DNA of 64,000 nucleotides, from positions 2,728,001 to 2,792,000 of the forward strand of contig JASJZC010000001.1 of the NCBI GenBank assembly GCA_037178855.1. The letters are read 5' to 3'. The position numbers were made by a program, and so were the translations under genes. The DNA comes from Oscheius sp. JU75. Its lineage: Eukaryota > Nematoda > Chromadorea > Rhabditida > Rhabditidae. The notes under the pieces were generated by a model. It was not told the DNA's origin. It searched no databases and saw nothing but the letters and a program-made list of their open reading frames with translations. Shown piece after piece: positions 58,914-64,000 of the stretch (position 1 is the first letter of the stretch; each line of letters opens with the position of its first letter).

Positions 58914-61370
58914 ATGGCTGGTAAAGTTCGAGTCTGTCGTACTAGGGGCAAGAAAAAGACTGGACACAGCGCGAAGAAAGCGACGAAAGCTGATCCTAAA
59001 CAAACTAAGTAGGTCTTTGTTCTTTAGGGTCAATTACACCGATTTTCAGACTACCATTCATCGCGACGAAAGCCAGCACCTCGTCGGAAGAGGATGTGGA
59101 AACGCCGCTAGATCTGCCGAGTAAGGAGACGACCGAAGAGGAGCTGCGACAACGTCTTAGCGGTTCCAGCCTTTCTTCGTCGTCAGGACGCAAACGAAGC
59201 TGCCTGGAACAGAACGGACCCTCCCCGAAGAAGATGCACAACGAGACGCTCGAGGATATCGACGAAGAATGCTTCAGCGACACGTTCGACAGCGACGACG
59301 ACTACATGGAGGACGACGAATTTTCAAGTATTTATTCCCCTGCTTCCCCAAAAAATATGTCTTTAGATGAAAACTTGGAGAATGTGAACTTTGTCGCCTA
59401 CCAGAAAGAACTGGACAAGGCCGTCAGCGCGGAAGCTGTCAACAAACCGCCAGAGCTGGACGAAAAGTTCTGTACAGGTCTCGGCGAACCTTCGCAGATC
59501 TGGAATCTGATGTGCAAGAAGAACGACCTCGATCGAATAGACGTCGACAAAGTACGCGGCAATATCGACGGCAAAATGCGAGCTATTCTCGTCGACTGGA
59601 TGATGGAGGTACGGTTTGAAGCAGAAATACTCTAGCTGTTCAAAACCGCGTTTGAAAAAAAAACCGTAACCTATTCTAAATCACATTGGTTCATTCTGCT
59701 GTCTGATTCAGTCTGGCACTTGTGTACTGCAGCAGCCACAGGAGCTATCGATTTTCCTAAAATGCTTAAAATTGAATAGTTTTATTACATACCAGCTTTG
59801 CCTTTAGAAATACTCCGACAGAGACCGAATCCGGGTCGTTCGACTTTATGATCCAGCGCTCGAACCACTGAACTATTGCGTGCAGTAAGCAACGTTTCGC
59901 TCAGCTACGAAGTGCGTGCAGACGGACATAGATTGATATATACCAATCTAACTCCTTCTTTCCCTAAAAAAAAAACACTTGTTTCCAGGTCTGCGAGAGC
60001 GAAAACCAGCACCGAGAGATGTTTCATCTCGCGGTCAACTATCTGGACCGTACCCTCGCGTCCGAGACCGTCTCCATCAAGCCAGAAGAACTTCAATGTA
60101 TCGGCACGACGGCGCTCTTCTTGGCCTCAAAGTACGAGGAAATCTACCCGCCGAAGCTGGAACAATTCGTCGAGTATACGGACAACGCCTGCACCCACGA
60201 GCAGGTGGAAATAATGGAAAAGTTGATGTTGAACAAGCTGGACTGGTCACTTAATGTGATGACCAGCATTCACTGGCTCAGCACCTACTTCCAGCTCATG
60301 GGCAGCCGAAAGGTTCGTCCTTTTCTGATTCAAATATGTGTTGGATTCAGGTCAATGACGACGAGCACTATAGCGAGAAGCCGGCTCAGCTGCCGAAATA
60401 TCTGCGGGACCAGTTCATGACCATGGCCAACGTCCTCGATTTGGCCATTCTAGACGCAGACCATCATCTGTTCTCCTACCGCGAACTGGCCGCCGCCGTC
60501 CTCTTCCAGTCCTACGAGCCCCATTCCCTCGTCGAGCGAGTCACAGGTAACGCTTTTTGAATGTGTAGAATAAAAAAATCGGAATTCAGGATTCAACTAC
60601 TGCCAGATGCAGTCCGTAATTGAGTGGATCCTTCCCTGCTACCAGGTCTGTGCCGCGCAACAAACAGCCGGGAATCCGCTGCCGGCAATCTGCGAAATCA
60701 ACTCGGACGAATGGCACGATATTCAGACGCACGGGATCACAGTCGACTGCGGCTATGTGAGTTTGTCTCTCTAATTTTAAAGCGCCGTACTTGAAGAAAG
60801 AATAATGCGACAAGTTGAATCGATGCTCATAGAAAGGCTTGGTTTCGGTTCAGCTGGAATTTGTTCGAAGTACACTCGTGTAAATGCGGGGCGAGCTGCG
60901 GAATTTTGTCTTGTAAAGAATTGGCCGTTTACTGTAACGAGCTGGCTGAAAAGGCGGCGAACTACAAGGTTTCTGACAAATACATTTTGAGAAGAAAGGA
61001 GCACGCTATCTTTTCACAAAGGCGCCAAAAATGGTTGGATAGCGAAATTTTAAAGAGATGGCAAACGCGTATAATGCACGTCCTACGCGTCGACAGATTG
61101 CCGTACTCTATTCAATTAGGCCACGATTCTAGCAAGTGCTAATGGCAGAAAATTGATTTTGTTTACATTATTTGTTTGCATCCCTTGGATCAGATTGATT
61201 TTTAGGACGAAATCCGCCTAGTTCGACGCCAGATGGAGCGACAGCGAGAAGAACAGCGTAAAAGACTGCTACGATCAGCGCAACAGGCTTCCTCGCGTAA
61301 AAAGCTCCTCCATCGACTGAACGAGACACAACCGGCTCGAGCAACTCGTTCTATACGACTCAGCTTGTAA
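58914..61370 (+). CDS. cye-1: Cyclin E
   Basis: Exons: 58,914-59,008; 59,050-59,608; 59,989-60,312; 60,351-60,546; 60,590-60,766; 61,206-61,370. The start MAGKVRVCRTRGKKKTG was chosen because the ATG four bases upstream closes after four codons. The cyclin box reads KMRAILVDWMMEVCE, HLAVNYLDRTLA, LFLASKYEEIYPPKLEQFVE, YTDNACTHEQVEIMEKLMLN, LDLAILDADHHLFSYRELAA, GFNYCQMQSVIEWI, then WHDIQTHGI. EEIYPPKLxQF, TDxACxxxE and NIQTH-like wording point to cyclin E over A or B. It activates CDK2 at G1/S. The N-terminal acidic/serine tail has TPLDL- and SPASP-like phospho-sites. A 39-nt stretch at about 59,329-59,367 is either coding or a tiny in-frame intron. Confidence 0.93.
59820..59884 (-). repeat. 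tRNA-derived relic
   Basis: On the minus strand GCAATAGTTCAGTGGTTCGAG is an A-box region, the would-be anticodon loop contains CAT, and GACCCGGATTCGGTCTC forms a paired T arm. It sits in the large cyclin E intron. The acceptor stem is lost. Confidence 0.65.
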
Positions 61371-61501
61371 CATTTTCCTAGTCTCTCTCGAATTTCTTTT
61401 CTAACTTTCATTTGCCCAGTTCTTTCATCCAGCAATCTCAGCCTCTCATTTACGGGTGTCCTCCTTTTTTTCTCTCTCGACATATCTTTTTATTTTCGAC
61501 A

Positions 61502-63320
61502 TCATTTCATGAAAATCTCATATACTTTGGCCACGTTGAATCCATAATGTTCCCGAATCACGTAGCCGGGCTGAAACTTGTCTCTCTTTGTCCCTCTAAG
61601 AAAAACCAACCAATGGGTATTCTTCCACCTTCCTTTTTGTGAATAAGCTGCTGTATCTGAAATATAAATCCGTGATAAAGTCTGTAAATCCTTTTCCTTT
61701 TCGAATATTCCTCCTCGGCCAGCGGATGACGATCCGGATCGCCAACGAGAATTCGCAGCTCCACGCGATGACTGATTCTGCAAATTAATCAGGGGAAGAT
61801 TGAGTTTAGATTTCGTCAAGGCTGACACGGGCGAGGTCATCGAGATAACAGGGAAGGAAAGGTACTGAATTGGCGCCAGCTTTTTGCTATACAAATTAGG
61901 GGAACGGGCGGGTGATAGGGGCCAATCTATCTAGAATTTTCTATCTGTAAATCATGGAACAATTTCAATTTTAGGCGCATTTTTTCTAGCCACAGTAACC
62001 TATTGAACAATGGACAGCAAGAGACGCCTTGGAGAGGATAAGCCAAGAAGACAACAAGTGACAGTTTGGCAGCGTGGAATAAAAGGAAAAGGCTGACGAG
62101 CGATTGACAGGAAGCCTAACCGGATAAGAGGCAGACGGAGTCAAAATGCTATAAAGAGACAGGTGGACAACATGGCGTGAGGACATGGAGATGGCTGATT
62201 GAGAACCCGTGACAAAAGAAAACGGTTAGTAAGGAATGGACAAAGGATTGACAGAATTACTGACATTATACAAAGTTAGACGGGATCAAAAGTGCTAGAA
62301 AGAGAAGAACAGAAAGTAGGACAACTTGACAGGGACAGCGTTGTAGGGTGAAGGACCTATTAACTCTGTAGTAACAGTTAGAGGTGCTGGTGAGAATGAC
62401 AGGAACAAGTTGGAGGATGAGACATTAGGAGTCGGTGATATACAGAAAGTCCTGTTCCTTGTCATGAATAGGTCACAGGTAGTCAAGGAAAAGCGTTTGT
62501 TCTATTCGCGGTAGGATATGTATGCTAATTTCGCAGAGGAACTAAAACTACCGTCTTCCCTCAAAACATCTACTGGTTAGAGAACCGGAAATAACTCGGG
62601 AGAAGCTTTTTAGGATGAGAAACTGAAAGAAATAGGCATTGGAGAAGTTCGCGGAAGAGGTAGAACACATAAAGGAGCTTACCGTTTGAGCCAATGGAAG
62701 ATGGCCAAGGCAAAGTCGCTGTCGTAAAACATGTCTCCGAGTATGACATACACTTGCCTCGTGTTCTGTAAAAAGACCAATTTTTCAGGAGCAAAATCGA
62801 GCTTACATCAATGCTAGAGAGCAGAAAATCAATATTCTCGGCCAGCATTAGATTTCTGCTCGTGTATATGACCCGCTGATCGGAAACTCTATTCAGACGG
62901 AAATTCATTATTGTGGCTAGAAGGGCATCTAAAAACTGGCTGCGGAAGAAAGGAGCTCCTACTTCTATCAATATCGTTGGCTATTACCGAGGCTCCTGCT
63001 TGGATAGAAGCTATGGAGGCCGAGCCATTTCCACAGCCAAAATCGAGAACTACGCAGTCCTTGAAGAGACAGCTGTTGTCCGAAATGTATCTGCAAGTCC
63101 GGACTAGAAGAAAAAGAACTAGGAAAGACAACTTGGTAATGGCCTGACCACCCGGCCAATAGAACGCCCAGTAAGGATCTGGCAGAGGGCATTTGTCAGG
63201 TGTACTCATCCAGAGTGGGCAGTTTTCTGTGATGAGATGGAAACGTAGCTGAGGAGTCAGACTGTCGCCAGATACGACCGTGTTGCGCAAGATCCAACGA
63301 GCCGCGCTCTTCCAACTCAT
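61502..63320 (-). CDS. ETFBKMT-like lysine methyltransferase
   Basis: Exons chain from MSWKSAARWILRNTVVSGDS (start 63,320) to YGFNVAKVYEIFMK. Landmarks of the METTL20/ETFBKMT group: SLTPQLRFHLITENCPLW, DPYWAFYWPGGQAITK, the SAM-binding loop VLDFGCGNGSASIA, GASVIANDID, the post-I motif ILGDMFYDSDFA and RILVGDPDRHP. Each has a close match in human ETFBKMT (DPYWAIYWPGGQALS, VLDLGSGCGATAIA, LANDIDP, VLGDMFYDEDLA, LIGDPGRP). The family enzyme methylates lysines of the electron-transfer flavoprotein beta subunit in mitochondria. A TTTGCTAG acceptor abuts the ATG directly, and the gene starts about 140 bp after the end of the P2 gene on the same strand, so it may be a downstream operon member. The third and fourth exon borders are approximate. 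Confidence 0.88.
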
Positions 63321-63459
63321 CTAGCAAACTCTTCAGATTGACAAACTAGCAAAAAGTGATATCATACTGTCTAGAACAGAAACACTGGTACAGGTAGTCT
63401 TCATGTTGCATGAAGATAACAATGAGAGGGAAAATTAATAGGATAGACAGTCCGGCATC

Positions 63460-64000
63460 TTAGTCAAACAATCCGAAGCCCATATCCTCGTCACTCTCTT
63501 CTTTAGGCTCTTCCTTCTTCTTCTCCTCGGCTGGAAAACGACATTTGAAAAGACGAAAAGAATGACGAACCTTTAGGGGCGGCAGCTCCGCTGGCAGCGG
63601 GAGCAGCAGCAGCCGGGGCAGATCCTCCAGATGGAACTGACGCCAACTTCTTCTTTCCTTCGGCAATAACGTCGGCGACGGCCTTGCCAGCGAGAGCTTC
63701 TACGACTTTGTTAGCATCATCCATGTCGCAGTCCAGTCCAGCGGCGCCTTAAAAACGGTAATTTAGTAACAGGAAAACATGAAAACAGTAAATTTAACGT
63801 GAAAACGAATGTGGGATTCATCTTGACTAGATTCAAGACAGCTTGAATATAGTGTCTGATGGTCTCTACAATTTTCCTTGCCTCAGACCAGGCACAGTGC
63901 ACTTTTAGCAAAGTACCCCGGCTTAATATACAAGGATACCTCAACAGTGTAACCAGTTTCGCGTAAATGAAGAAAATTAACGGAAGAGAACTTACCAAGA
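63460..64000 (-). CDS. rla-2: 60S acidic ribosomal protein P2 (5' end outside window)
   Basis: Three exons are visible: the last few bases of an exon at 63,996-64,000 ending in a GTAAG donor, 63,571-63,747 and 63,460-63,530. The readable part starts GLDCDMDDANKVVEALAGKA, continues VIAEGKKKLASVPSGGSAPA, an alanine hinge, and ends EEPKEESDEDMGFGLFD, the invariant P-protein tail that contacts elongation factors on the ribosomal stalk. The GLDCDM and VPSGGSAPAAAAPA wording indicates P2 and not P1. About 20-25 N-terminal codons lie beyond the window. Strong codon bias fits high expression. Confidence 0.96.

Overview
The window is nuclear DNA from a nematode. The key evidence is an almost canonical 126-residue Major Sperm Protein gene and a second small MSP-domain sperm gene, together with recognisable orthologues of worm genes (APC/APR-1, LIN-10, p53/CEP-1, MAU-2, calcium-channel beta CCB-1, cyclin E, GOPC). 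Coding exons are broken by many GT-AG introns, a number of them only about 33-50 nt. Several start codons sit just behind a TTTTCAG/TTTAG acceptor, as expected for spliced-leader trans-splicing. The species cannot be named from sequence alone. FAM91, Scribbler/ZNF608-609 and ETFBKMT-like genes add to the picture but do not fix the clade.

Layout: 1-3,658 gene-poor; APC/apr-1 on minus (3,659-7,615), with a broken promoter-plus-start copy of the sperm gene in one intron; BTB/C2H2 zinc-finger gene on plus (9,407-11,873); a 443-bp foldback MITE with 8-bp target duplication (12,142-12,584); FAM91 on plus (12,753-15,796); 3.4 kb without recognisable genes; GOPC on plus (19,176-22,158); CDC7 on minus (22,462-24,496), head-to-head with a compact p53/CEP-1 gene on plus (25,003-26,354); calponin-homology gene on minus (26,465-27,109); MSP on minus (28,723-29,103); LIN-10 on minus (29,686-36,962), head-to-head with MAU-2 on plus (38,023-42,225), whose largest intron carries an antisense intronless lysine-rich gene (39,172-39,882).

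The second half holds a gene-poor stretch with tRNA-like relics (42,226-45,843), a TMEM144-like transporter on minus (45,844-47,181), an intronless gene for a basic protein starting Met-Gly-Cys (48,051-48,512), CCB-1 on plus (51,203-54,160), an SSP-type sperm gene on plus (54,513-54,839), a Scribbler/ZNF608-609-like regulator on minus (55,409-58,102), cyclin E on plus (58,914-61,370), and an ETFBKMT-like methyltransferase on minus (61,502-63,320) only about 140 bp downstream of ribosomal protein P2 (63,460 to the window edge), which looks like an operon pair.

Themes: cell-cycle and genome-integrity genes (CDC7, p53, cyclin E, MAU-2), cell polarity and trafficking (APC, LIN-10, GOPC, FAM91), and sperm genes that are intronless with strong TATA boxes. 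Noncoding DNA is shaped by three repeat types: a short palindromic family (about twelve copies), tRNA-derived relics (seven), and TCTCTGTC-rich tracts in many introns. No complete transposase, CRISPR array or bacterial-style system is visible.
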